From Nitrospirota bacterium (GTDB lineage Bacteria > Nitrospirota > UBA9217): a DNA stretch of 36,747 bases. A program made the position numbers and the translations under genes. Positions 30,458 through 36,747 of the stretch are shown here, piece by piece. Location of the stretch: NCBI GenBank assembly GCA_023229435.1, contig JALNZF010000026.1:1-36747 (forward strand), read 5' to 3'. A model generated the notes under the pieces. It saw only the letters and a list, made by a program, of their open reading frames with translations. It had not been told where the DNA came from and did not search any database. Position 1 is the stretch's first letter; every line of letters begins with the position of its first letter.

Positions 30458-32206
30458 ATGGAAGCGATAAAATTATTCCCCTTTCTCCAGTGGTGGTCGC
30501 GGGTCAACCGCCGCACTGCGCGTGCCGATATCATTGCCGGCATTACCGGTGCGATCATCGTTCTTCCCCAAGGCGTTGCCTTTGCCATGATCGCCGGACT
30601 GCCCCCTGAATACGGACTCTATTCGGCAATGGTGCCGACGATCATCGCCGCGCTGTTCGGCTCCTCGCGCCACCTCATCTCCGGGCCCACGACCGCCATT
30701 TCCATCGTGATCTTTACCACGGTCAGCCCCCTGTCAACTCCGGGCAGCGCGGAGTACATCCAGATGGTGATCACCCTCACCTTCCTTGCCGGAATATTTC
30801 AGCTTTCGCTGGGAATGGCGCGCCTCGGCGCGCTCGTTAATTTTGTTTCCCATTCCGTGGTGGTCGGCTTCACCGCCGGCGCAGCCATCCTCATAGGAAC
30901 AAGCCAGCTCAGTAATCTTTTTGGTGTCCCTGGCTCGAAAAGACATGCCTTTATCCATGTCCTGACGGACCTCGTTCACCGTCTGCCTGAGATAAATTAC
31001 ACGGTGCTCACGATCGGACTCGTCACACTGATCGCCGCTCTGGTGTTCAGAAGATATCTTCCGCGCTGGCCGGGAATGCTCTTTGCCATGATCATCGGCA
31101 GTCTCCTGGCCATTCTTATGAAAGGCGGCGAACACGGCGTGCGGCTCGTCGGATCCCTGCCCGCGCACCTGCCGCCATTCTCCTTACCCGACCTTTCTAC
31201 AGCCGACGTGCGTCTCCTGGCGCCGGCCGCGCTCGCGATAGCGATGCTCGGGCTGACGGAGGCGGTCTCCATCGCCCGCTCCGTGGCCACGCGTTCTCAC
31301 CAGCGCATCGACAGCAACCAGGAGTTCATCGGCCAGGGTCTTTCGAATGTTATGGGAAGCTTCTTTTCAAGCTATGCCTCGTCGGGCTCGTTCACCCGCA
31401 CGGGACTGAATTATGAAGCCGGGGCAAAAACACCGATGTCCGGCGTTTATTCCGCAGTAGCCCTTGCCGTTATCCTCCTGCTCATTGCTCCGCTCACCGC
31501 TTATCTCCCGATCGCTTCCATGGCGGGTATTCTCCTGCTCGTCGCGTATAATCTCATCGATTTTCGACACCTCAGGGCTATCATAAGAACGAGCCCCTCC
31601 GAGGCAGCCGTTCTTGCCGTTACTTTTTTCTCAACGCTTCTCGTGGAACTGGAGTTCGCCATTTACGTGGGCGTGATCCTTTCGCTCCTGCTCTATCTCA
31701 ACCGTACGTCCCACCCGCATTTCATCACGCTTGCCCCTGATCCCGAGAGTGACCGGCGGAGCTTCACCAATATTCTGAAAAAGCCACTGCTGGAATGTCC
31801 CCAGCTCAAGATCATCCGGATGGACGGCTCGCTCTTTTTCGGCGCGGTCGACCATTTTGCGCAGGAAATGCGCGCTATCACAAGGCAGAGTCCCGAACAG
31901 GCCCACCTCCTGCTCGTCGGCAGCGGCATCAACTTCATCGACTCCGCCGGATGCGAAGCCCTAGCCGAGGAGTCGCACCGCCTTCATCTGACCGGAAGAA
32001 AGCTCTATCTCTGTTCGCTCAAGGGAGATGTGCTGAATGTGTTGAAGCGCGGAGAATGCATAAAGCATATCGGCGAGGAAAACATCTTCCGTTCGAAGAT
32101 AGAGGCGATAGAAAAGATAGTTCCCCGGCTTGATCCGGAACGGTGCCGCGTCTGCACGGCGCGCATCTTCAATGAGTGCGCGCAGATGCCGGGTGCGAAA
32201 CCCTGA
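30458..32206 (+). CDS. SulP-family anion transporter with STAS domain
   Basis: 582 residues. About ten to twelve hydrophobic helices (GITGAIIVLPQGVAFAMIAG, PPEYGLYSAMVPTIIAALFG, HLISGPTTAISIVIF) form the SulP membrane domain, and residues about 440-550 are a STAS domain (SLFFGAVDHF, GINFIDSAGCEALAEE). It is probably a sulfate or bicarbonate/anion transporter; the substrate cannot be read. An unusual tail has CRVCTARIFNEC, three cysteines that could bind metal or form disulfides. GGAG lies before the ATG. The gene lies between an ABC ATPase and a displaced copy of that ATPase's 3' end. Confidence 0.9.
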   Translation: MEAIKLFPFLQWWSRVNRRTARADIIAGITGAIIVLPQGVAFAMIAGLPPEYGLYSAMVPTIIAALFGSSRHLISGPTTAISIVIFTTVSPLSTPGSAEYIQMVITLTFLAGIFQLSLGMARLGALVNFVSHSVVVGFTAGAAILIGTSQLSNLFGVPGSKRHAFIHVLTDLVHRLPEINYTVLTIGLVTLIAALVFRRYLPRWPGMLFAMIIGSLLAILMKGGEHGVRLVGSLPAHLPPFSLPDLSTADVRLLAPAALAIAMLGLTEAVSIARSVATRSHQRIDSNQEFIGQGLSNVMGSFFSSYASSGSFTRTGLNYEAGAKTPMSGVYSAVALAVILLLIAPLTAYLPIASMAGILLLVAYNLIDFRHLRAIIRTSPSEAAVLAVTFFSTLLVELEFAIYVGVILSLLLYLNRTSHPHFITLAPDPESDRRSFTNILKKPLLECPQLKIIRMDGSLFFGAVDHFAQEMRAITRQSPEQAHLLLVGSGINFIDSAGCEALAEESHRLHLTGRKLYLCSLKGDVLNVLKRGECIKHIGEENIFRSKIEAIEKIVPRLDPERCRVCTARIFNECAQMPGAKP

Positions 32207-32276
32207 TCGGAGCACGGTTATTCAAATCGCCTGATAGCTGGCCGGCTTGCAGGCTTGCAAACCGGAAAACCTTCGT

Positions 32277-32321
32277 GAACCGATCTTCCTGAAACTGACC
32301 GGCGGGGATGCGGCGGTTTGA
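32277..32321 (+). pseudogene. Displaced 3' tail of an ABC ATPase gene
   Basis: 34 bases (32277-32310) are identical to 30210-30243, the end of the ABC gene. In frame the fragment reads EPIFLKLTGGDAAV stop, against EPIFLKLTGGDEAI. About eight residues upstream (KPENLR against PESHL) also look related. The rest of the gene is missing. Confidence 0.8.
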
Positions 32322-32329
32322 ACCCGGAT

Positions 32330-32459
32330 AGGTGCGATGTTTAGGTTGGGTACTTTATCGAGAATGTTTTATTAGGGTAGTGTACGTGCAGTTCAAATCG
32401 ATCTAAAAATTGACGAACTCCAAGAAGAGGTATGTGCAGTTGCGGCATGAAGTCGATAG
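32330..32459 (-). repeat. 130-bp exact direct repeat, left copy (displaced retropepsin 3' end)
   Basis: Identical over 130 bases to 35847-35976. On the minus strand it encodes the last 39 codons and stop of the retropepsin-like gene, with no start or catalytic part here. It lies eight bases from the displaced ABC tail, tail to tail. From 32460 to 32590 there is only non-coding sequence. Confidence 0.95.
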
Positions 32460-32561
32460 CGGAGGGGGCACAGCAGCTACTGGCAGGGTTACTCTGCAAC
32501 TGCGATATTCAGAAAAAAGAAGGGTGCTTAGTGCGACGGTATCAAGGATAAAGAAACGACC

Positions 32562-32580
32562 CCGGCGACTCAACCGCCGG
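32562..32580 (-). terminator. Possible terminator after the YgiT-like gene
   Basis: CCGGCG, seven-base loop, CGCCGG; on the minus strand it is followed by a modest T-rich stretch. Weak. Confidence 0.35.
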
Positions 32581-32589
32581 CGGCAGGCG

Positions 32590-32799
32590 CTAAACGAATT
32601 CATAAACCGGGGTTTCGATCATTTTGTCCGGCTTTTTCCCACCCTTGATCAATGCCTGGATATGTTCCACTGTCTCAGGAGAAAAATACTGCTCTCCGGT
32701 CTCCCGGCATACCCTGGCCGGCACGTGCTCAATAATGTAAAAGCGTCCGCCCAGTTCCACCGTGTAGGCAACCTCTGTTTCGATCATTGTTTCTTTCAT
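32590..32799 (-). CDS. YgiT-like small protein (antitoxin type), atypical zinc motif
   Basis: 69 residues. The segment VELGGRFYIIEHVPARVCRETGEQYFSPETVEHIQALI matches the YgiT/MqsA N-terminal zinc-ribbon family, where PAxVCxxCGExYFxxET is usual. Here the second cysteine of the pair is threonine (CRET) and the first CxxC pair is absent, so it may not bind zinc. No MqsR-like partner lies next to it. It is in the toxin-antitoxin-rich segment and may be a stray antitoxin remnant or a solitary regulator. Confidence 0.6.
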   Translation of the reverse strand: MKETMIETEVAYTVELGGRFYIIEHVPARVCRETGEQYFSPETVEHIQALIKGGKKPDKMIETPVYEFV

Positions 32800-32853
32800 A
32801 AGCGCCGCCGCTAAAACAACGTAAGAAATGGTGTCCCTTTAGTTTCTCATAAA

Positions 32854-33033
32854 CTAACGGCTGGAGCCGACAAGATGGCTGTCCGCAGTTGAACGATGCG
32901 GCTTGAGTTTTCTCTGAAGCTTGTCGGATTTTTTTTTGACGAACTTAATCTGCTCTGCAACCGAGAAACTCTTCGTTTCCTCGTAATGTTGATTTCTGAT
33001 CTTACGGACCATTTCAACTGCTTTTACTGACAT
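32854..33033 (-). CDS. 59-residue partner of the PIN protein (putative antitoxin)
   Basis: ATG at 33033, with GGGAGG nine bases upstream, to TAG at 32854. It begins inside the last codons of the PIN gene (20-base overlap). The product starts MSVKAVEMVRKIRNQHYEET and is highly charged, with a K-rich helix (IKFVKKKSDKLQRKLK). I recall small proteins of the type VRKIRDxHYE next to PIN genes. It fits an antitoxin placed after its toxin. Confidence 0.65.
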   Translation of the reverse strand: MSVKAVEMVRKIRNQHYEETKSFSVAEQIKFVKKKSDKLQRKLKPHRSTADSHLVGSSR

Positions 33034-33487
33034 GGGTTGTTACCTCCCGCGGGGAATAGATGGAAATCGGTTTGTATCCCATCTCGATGTTAACAGCATT
33101 AAACTTCTGTATCTTTTCAAAATGAACAATATGTTTGAAATTCCAGCTGACGACGAGGTCCGCGCCTGCGACTGTTGCGATTGCAATATGCCGGGCATCA
33201 TCACGATAATTATGCGTCAATATCTTATGCTTAAGATAAGCCTCGGCTAATTCTATGGATTCAGAAGAAAGCGTAACAATCTTATCAGTACACTGCCTGA
33301 ATTTCATGTAAACCTTTTTGACTTCTTCAGGCGCATCCTCGATTTCCGCATCAATAAGTTCCGACAAGAGCAATTTGAACGTACCCTCCTGAAAATCCTT
33401 GAGTATGCCGTTTGACCATTCTTTAAACTCCAAGTCGCAGCAACCGCCTATTACCGAAGTATCAACATATATGGCTCTTTTCTTCAT
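33014..33487 (-). CDS. PIN-domain protein
   Basis: 157 residues. The N-terminus AIYVDTSVIGGCCD carries the first PIN aspartate. LLLSELIDAEIED, YRDDARHIAIATVAGAD and VVSWNFKHIVH give the remaining acidic and core positions. It is probably an RNase toxin or a regulator. It is coupled by overlap to the 59-codon gene downstream. Confidence 0.8.
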   Translation of the reverse strand: MKKRAIYVDTSVIGGCCDLEFKEWSNGILKDFQEGTFKLLLSELIDAEIEDAPEEVKKVYMKFRQCTDKIVTLSSESIELAEAYLKHKILTHNYRDDARHIAIATVAGADLVVSWNFKHIVHFEKIQKFNAVNIEMGYKPISIYSPREVTTHVSKSS

Positions 33488-34192
33488 AATTTCATTCTAC
33501 CATTTTTTGTCAGGCCGGGCTGCACTTTTGGTAAATGGCTTCTCATGAGCGTGCTGAATTCCACTCTCTGCGACCTATAATATCATCACTGTTTATGAAT
33601 GACAAGCGGATATATCAAAAGACAATAATGTGGCGCTACGATCCTTGGTACCTCTTTGAATTTTTTCGTGCCTCTCCCTGTTAGTCGTTCACGTAGCGTG
33701 GAGCGAAACCCGGCATCACTCGTCGCTTCGATTTCAATGCTCTGTTCGATTCATGACACAGCACCCTGCGCAGCCCTGAGAGTCTCGACCGGAACAACAG
33801 AACACTGTTCGTGACGATCCCGGGTATTGCATGATTCCATGTCAGGATCAGTTCCGTAGGTCGGGTAGAGAGGAGCGAAACCCGACATCATTCGTCTCAT
33901 CGTTTTCAATACAATGTTCGGTTCATGACACAGTATCCTGAGCAGCCCTGAGAGTCTCGACCGAAATAACATAGCACTGTTCGCGGTGATCTCGGGTAAT
34001 GAATGATTCCACGTCAGGATCATCGATCAAAGTAATCGACATTGTGTCGGGTTTCGAGTTGTTCACTCGACCAATTAAATAATCGTCACGCATTAACGAC
34101 CCTATTTTCCGGAAAAGGGAGAATGCCAAAATAAAAGACCTGATCGTATGAAGCTGCTTTACGTTCCCAAAGCTCTTCCTTTCATTTTCTTC
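33488..34192. other. Gene-free stretch with a tandem 172-bp repeat
   Basis: About 700 bases without a convincing gene. The first 200 bases show nothing. From 33691 a tandem duplication follows (separate entry). Reading frames across it on the minus strand lack ribosome sites. Confidence 0.6.
33691..34023. repeat. Two tandem units of about 172 bp
   Basis: Unit 1 (about 33691-33851) and unit 2 (about 33860-34023) align at a 172-base offset with roughly 80% identity by eye. Each contains, on the minus strand, a frame ending VETLRAAQ(G/D)xVS stop, preceded by DPD(M/V)ES. Unit 2 carries a REP-like palindrome GTCGGGT/ACCCGAC (33860-33886). Differences between units are not concentrated at third codon positions, which argues against a maintained protein. 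Confidence 0.75.
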
Positions 34193-34239
34193 TTGTTTTC
34201 CCCTTTTATTGAATGCTATAATATAGCCTGAATTATAGC
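34193..34239 (+). promoter_or_regulatory. Promoter and overlapping operator of the Phd/RelE pair
   Basis: TTGTTT, 18-bp spacer, extended -10 TGCTATAAT. The -10 element forms the left arm of a perfect 8-bp inverted repeat, GCTATAAT (34215-34222) and ATTATAGC (34232-34239), nine bases apart. This is a likely Phd operator for autoregulation. Confidence 0.75.
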
Positions 34240-34259
34240 TAATTGCCGCTGGAGGTCCA

Positions 34260-34529
34260 ATGAAGGTATTGCCGCTTTCGGAAGTAAAGAACAACCTGAG
34301 CAAACTTGTTGAACAACTTCATACCACGCATGAAGAGATAACGGTCACGAGAAACGGCCGCGCAGCCGCCGTCATCATGAGTCCCGAAGAATTCGACGGC
34401 TGGAAGGAAACGATGGAAATTCTCGCGGACAAGGAATTCACGCGGGAAATTCGTCGCGGTATAAAGAACATAAAGAAAAAGGGAAGAGTGTATCATCGGA
34501 CCGAGGACATTACCGGCCTGAAAGGATAA
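34260..34529 (+). CDS. Phd/YefM-type antitoxin
   Basis: 89 residues. The N-terminus MKVLPLSEVKNNLSKLVEQL followed by EITVTRNGRAAAVIMSPEEFDGW is a clear Phd/YefM fold. The C-terminal basic helix (EIRRGIKNIKKKGRVY) would wrap the toxin. A strong GGAGG precedes the ATG. A RelE-type toxin gene follows after nine bases. Confidence 0.9.
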   Translation: MKVLPLSEVKNNLSKLVEQLHTTHEEITVTRNGRAAAVIMSPEEFDGWKETMEILADKEFTREIRRGIKNIKKKGRVYHRTEDITGLKG

Positions 34530-34538
34530 CCCGCGCTG

Positions 34539-34835
34539 ATGAGCACCCGCCGTCCGATCCGCACAACCGCAGGAATATCAGCATACATCCGGTCTCTGCA
34601 TCCTGCATTGAAGAAACGAATTCATGATGCCCTCGATCAGATTCGTGTGCAGCCGGGCGAAGGGAAACCACTTCAGCGGGAATTGAAAGGTTATCGAAGC
34701 TTCAGGATCGGCAAGTTCAGGATTATTTATCGCGCAATGGTGAAAGAAATAGAAGTAGTCGCCCTCGGCCCGCGCCGTACGATTTATGAAGAAACGACGA
34801 GGCTGATGAGACAGGATGATGATAGCTCAGGTTGA
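34539..34835 (+). CDS. RelE/ParE-type toxin
   Basis: 98 residues. The segment PALKKRIHDALDQIRVQPGEGKPLQRELKGYRSFRIGKFRIIYRAM and the late ALGPRRTIYEE match RelE/ParE toxins, including the conserved YRxRxGxxRxxY core. Such proteins cleave ribosome-bound mRNA or act on gyrase. It is paired with the Phd-like antitoxin upstream. Confidence 0.88.
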   Translation: MSTRRPIRTTAGISAYIRSLHPALKKRIHDALDQIRVQPGEGKPLQRELKGYRSFRIGKFRIIYRAMVKEIEVVALGPRRTIYEETTRLMRQDDDSSG

Positions 34836-34907
34836 TGCCCTGGAGAATCCTATTTACCATGAGCAATGACACTCGCGCACAACGTCCCAAGTTTCCTTTG
34901 GGTGACC

Positions 34908-35177
34908 CTAAGATGCTCCCTTCGCCTTGCGTGATGGACGACGGGTTTTATAGGGGCGCTCACGAGACTCGCGTACCATACCGACAATGTCATCTGCAGT
35001 GACGTTCGTTTTCAGCCCGGAACTTGGGATGTCGAATGGTGAGCGAAGAAACGCCGTCTTGGGCGTTACTGCATACAGTTCCCCTTTCCTGCGCTTGATT
35101 ATGATCTCTTCCGTCTTTGACTCCTCGAGAACAGAGGAGAGCCTGGCTCGCGCCGTTGAATAGGTATACACTTTCAT
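34908..35177 (-). CDS. Phd-like antitoxin of a reversed PIN pair
   Basis: 89 residues. YSTARARLSSVLEESKTEEIIIKRRKGELYAVTP resembles the Phd/YefM fold, and a basic tail (RPYKTRRPSRKAKGAS) may contact nucleic acid or the toxin. GGAG lies six bases before the ATG. It starts four bases after the PIN gene's stop, so the toxin is encoded first, opposite to the usual order. Confidence 0.75.
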   Translation of the reverse strand: MKVYTYSTARARLSSVLEESKTEEIIIKRRKGELYAVTPKTAFLRSPFDIPSSGLKTNVTADDIVGMVRESRERPYKTRRPSRKAKGAS

Positions 35178-35180
35178 GGG

Positions 35181-35576
35181 TCACTCCATCACGGTTATTT
35201 TCATGGCCTTCGCGATCTTGAGCATGTTTCCGTCCAAACTCAACAGGGGAAGCTCGTTTTCCCTGGCGCACTGCAGATAATAGGCGTCATATGCGTAAAT
35301 GTTCCAGCGGAGCGCCAGCTTCAACGCCTCGTCGATGCGAATTTGAACAAGCCTTACAGGAATGCGTTGAGAGCGCGCATAAGCCAGGTGAATGTCTTTG
35401 TCAGTAAGTTGATGCCGCTTTCTCTTTTTCCCGGCGATCAATGCGTTTCCGATTTCATAGGGCAGCACTTCTGGAGAAACGATGCGCTTACCAAGCGTTT
35501 TTTCGATGAGAGCGTGATATCCGGGCTCTTCCAGCGCTACCGAGAGAAACGTACTTGCATCTGCGACAATATCCAT
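35181..35576 (-). CDS. vapC: PIN-domain toxin (VapC-like)
   Basis: 131 residues from the ATG at 35576 (MDIVADASTFLSVAL); the open frame extends farther up but passes through the promoter. PIN residues: VADAS, LPYEIGNALIA, YAYDAYYLQCA and LLSLDGNMLKIAKAMKI. The -10 element ends seven bases before the ATG, so the transcript is probably leaderless. It is followed by the Phd-like gene. Confidence 0.85.
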   Translation of the reverse strand: MDIVADASTFLSVALEEPGYHALIEKTLGKRIVSPEVLPYEIGNALIAGKKRKRHQLTDKDIHLAYARSQRIPVRLVQIRIDEALKLALRWNIYAYDAYYLQCARENELPLLSLDGNMLKIAKAMKITVME

Positions 35577-35582
35577 GGCGTA

Positions 35583-35611
35583 ATTGTACAACTGGCTTAT
35601 AATTTTGTCAA
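35583..35611 (-). promoter_or_regulatory. Promoter of the PIN/Phd-like pair, probably leaderless
   Basis: TTGACA, 17-bp spacer, TACAAT. Six bases separate the -10 from the start codon at 35576, placing the transcription start at the ATG itself. It has the same hexamers and spacing as the vapBC promoter at 23509-23537. Confidence 0.85.
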
Positions 35612-35846
35612 CTGAATAATACCGTACGGCAACAGGATCCCGCACCGCACACCAATACGACATTTATCACGACGCAAAATCTGACACTTTGTTGTTCCTA
35701 TCATCCCTCTTTCTTACAAGTGCAACAATATAGACCTGGCCCCAAGAAGTTGTTCTGCCGTTACCGCGCTCATTCATGCCGAACAACTGCGGATGCCTTT
35801 TCAATCACCAAGCCAGTTTGCGAAAGTGCTTTGCTGACTTCTGCAG

Positions 35847-35976
35847 AGGTGCGATGTTTAGGTTGGGTACTTTATCGAGAATGTTTTATTAGGGTAGTGT
35901 ACGTGCAGTTCAAATCGATCTAAAAATTGACGAACTCCAAGAAGAGGTATGTGCAGTTGCGGCATGAAGTCGATAG
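35847..35976 (-). repeat. 130-bp exact direct repeat, right copy (end of retropepsin-like gene)
   Basis: Covers the last 39 codons, the stop and 11 downstream bases of the retropepsin-like gene. It is identical to 32330-32459. The two copies are 3517 bases apart in the same orientation. The stretch 35664-35846 next to it shows nothing recognisable. Confidence 0.95.
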
Positions 35977-36244
35977 GGGTTTCGTTGATTGCGTACAATA
36001 GCCTATCATTTAAATCATATATTTCTATTTTCGTTGTGTGCGAGTACCCGGTTGCGAGGCCGGCGGCGGTCTTAAACTGTTTTGGTATTCCATTGACAAG
36101 GTTATGCCCTAATGCCGCCGCAAAGGTAGCCGGTATAGAACAGTCATCTGCGCCGGTGTCTATCAAGCCGAGCACTTTTACGGACAATCCTGTATGGGGA
36201 TTGATAATCTGGATCGGCAACCACGGACGCTTCAGGCTGTCCAT
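35858..36244 (-). CDS. Retropepsin-like aspartic protease
   Basis: 128 residues. LGLIDTGADDCSIPATFAAAL contains the DTGA active-site motif of retroviral-type aspartic proteases, and the late IPLLGVRQFLDRFELHV fits the ILG region. It would work as a dimer. It lies 32 bases after the DUF5678-like gene in one unit. Its 3' end is duplicated at 32330-32459. Confidence 0.8.
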   Translation of the reverse strand: MDSLKRPWLPIQIINPHTGLSVKVLGLIDTGADDCSIPATFAAALGHNLVNGIPKQFKTAAGLATGYSHTTKIEIYDLNDRLLYAINETPIDFMPQLHIPLLGVRQFLDRFELHVHYPNKTFSIKYPT

Positions 36245-36276
36245 GTTGCCGAGGAAGGGAAAGTTTCTGATCGGTA

Positions 36277-36471
36277 TTAGTATATGTGAATCATGTTCTG
36301 TTCAGGCACGAAGATCAGAACGGGGTCGACAATACCTTTTTCTTTGGCTTCGTTGAGAACCTCTACCGGTTGAGACCCGTGGCTTACCACGGTTCTGTCG
36401 GCGAAAGACTTCACCGCGACATACTGTCCGCTATACTGATCTCCATTGTTCACCAGCGTGTACTGTTCCAT
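36277..36471 (-). CDS. DUF5678-like small protein
   Basis: 64 residues from the ATG at 36471, with GGGAGG seven bases upstream; an earlier ATG at 36519 overlaps the promoter. The pattern GQYVAVKSFADRTVVSHGSQ, then VLNEAKEKGIVDPVLIFVPE, is what I remember for DUF5678 (a small two-part alpha/beta protein). It is cotranscribed with the retropepsin-like gene, a pairing that suggests a functional couple. Confidence 0.75.
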   Translation of the reverse strand: MEQYTLVNNGDQYSGQYVAVKSFADRTVVSHGSQPVEVLNEAKEKGIVDPVLIFVPEQNMIHIY

Positions 36472-36506
36472 CTTGCCTCCCTTACCCGGAAACTTCATTT
36501 GAAGTA

Positions 36507-36536
36507 AATATACAGTCATTCAGTCTCAAATGTCAA
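36507..36536 (-). promoter_or_regulatory. Promoter of the DUF5678-retropepsin unit
   Basis: TTGACA, 18-bp spacer, TATATT. A small palindrome ACTTCA-AA-TGAAGT follows it in the leader and might be an operator. Beyond 36537 to the right end I see no gene. Confidence 0.7.
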
Positions 36537-36747
36537 GTTTTCCGAAATACAAGAGGCGCCCTCTTCCCCCATCGAAATGTTTCAAGGATCGAGAAGTGAC
36601 CCCATTAGCCCAGTAGTCAAAGTTTTGGGAAAGAAGTAAGCAACTGTAGAGTAAAGCACTGGCGTAGTGGCTACAGGTTGATGTTTGTGTTCCCCGTTTC
36701 TCTCCGTTTCCTCCGAGAGTGTCACTGTATCTCAACCATACCCTATC

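Noticed and set aside
33751..34303. Minus-strand frames ending VETLRAAQ
   Set aside because: They span the tandem repeat and a palindrome, have no ribosome sites, and the two units differ without a third-position bias. Kept only as a repeat.
36537..36747. 69-codon minus-strand frame at the right end
   Set aside because: No ribosome site, no recognisable motif, low-complexity composition.

Overview
The window is about 37 kb of moderately GC-rich DNA from a Gram-negative bacterium. Outer-membrane barrels, a lipoprotein and a PilB-type ATPase support the envelope type. Early-cobalt cobalamin enzymes and a ThiC-like candidate for oxygen-independent benzimidazole synthesis point to an anaerobic or microaerophilic lifestyle. 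Gene content and the many short in-frame repeats suggest Nitrospirota or Desulfobacterota; that placement is inference, as no rRNA or marker gene is present.

Positions 1-17000, nearly all on the minus strand, hold a cobalt and cobalamin super-locus. The upstream unit starts with two tandem cobalamin riboswitches with an intrinsic terminator between them. It runs bzaF/thiC, cobT, cobQ, cbiB, cobD, cbiA and a cbiX-cbiC fusion, mostly with stop/start overlaps. A third cobalamin riboswitch opens the second unit: an outer-membrane barrel, the cobalt ECF transporter cbiM-cbiN-cbiQ-cbiO, a 46-residue peptide gene (cbpA-like) with its radical SAM/SPASM partner (cbpB-like), cobO, cbiD and a partial cbiE running off the left edge. 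Together they cover cobalt entry, cobalt insertion, part of the corrin ring pathway, adenosylation, side-chain amidation, aminopropanol attachment and lower-ligand activation. Almost every gene in this locus carries short in-frame heptanucleotide arrays, typically four units of 7 nt, and several carry larger palindromic inserts.

Positions 17000-27500 hold a lipoprotein, a DoxX protein, a plus-strand group (zinc ribbon protein, PilB/GspE ATPase, response regulator, tandem universal stress protein), a radical SAM protein, an AbrB/VapC pair, a Fur-controlled outer-membrane protein, a paralogue of the cobalt-locus barrel, and a fusion of a YkuD-type L,D-peptidase domain to a MurC/Mpl-type ligase. 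Two decayed copies of the 3' end of that ligase gene lie to its left.

Positions 27500-36747 hold a transglutaminase-like protein, an ABC ATPase without a visible permease, a SulP transporter, and then a toxin-antitoxin-rich accessory segment: YgiT-like protein, PIN plus 59-residue partner, Phd/RelE, PIN plus Phd-like protein, and DUF5678-like plus retropepsin-like proteins. About 3.4 kb of this segment is bracketed by an exact 130-bp direct repeat, which is the 3' end of the retropepsin-like gene plus a displaced copy.

The strongest candidates for undescribed biology are the CbpA/CbpB-like peptide system inside a cobalt transport operon, the four-unit heptanucleotide arrays inserted in frame across cobalamin genes, the tandem riboswitches, the YkuD-Mur ligase fusion, and the repeated appearance of displaced gene 3' ends.
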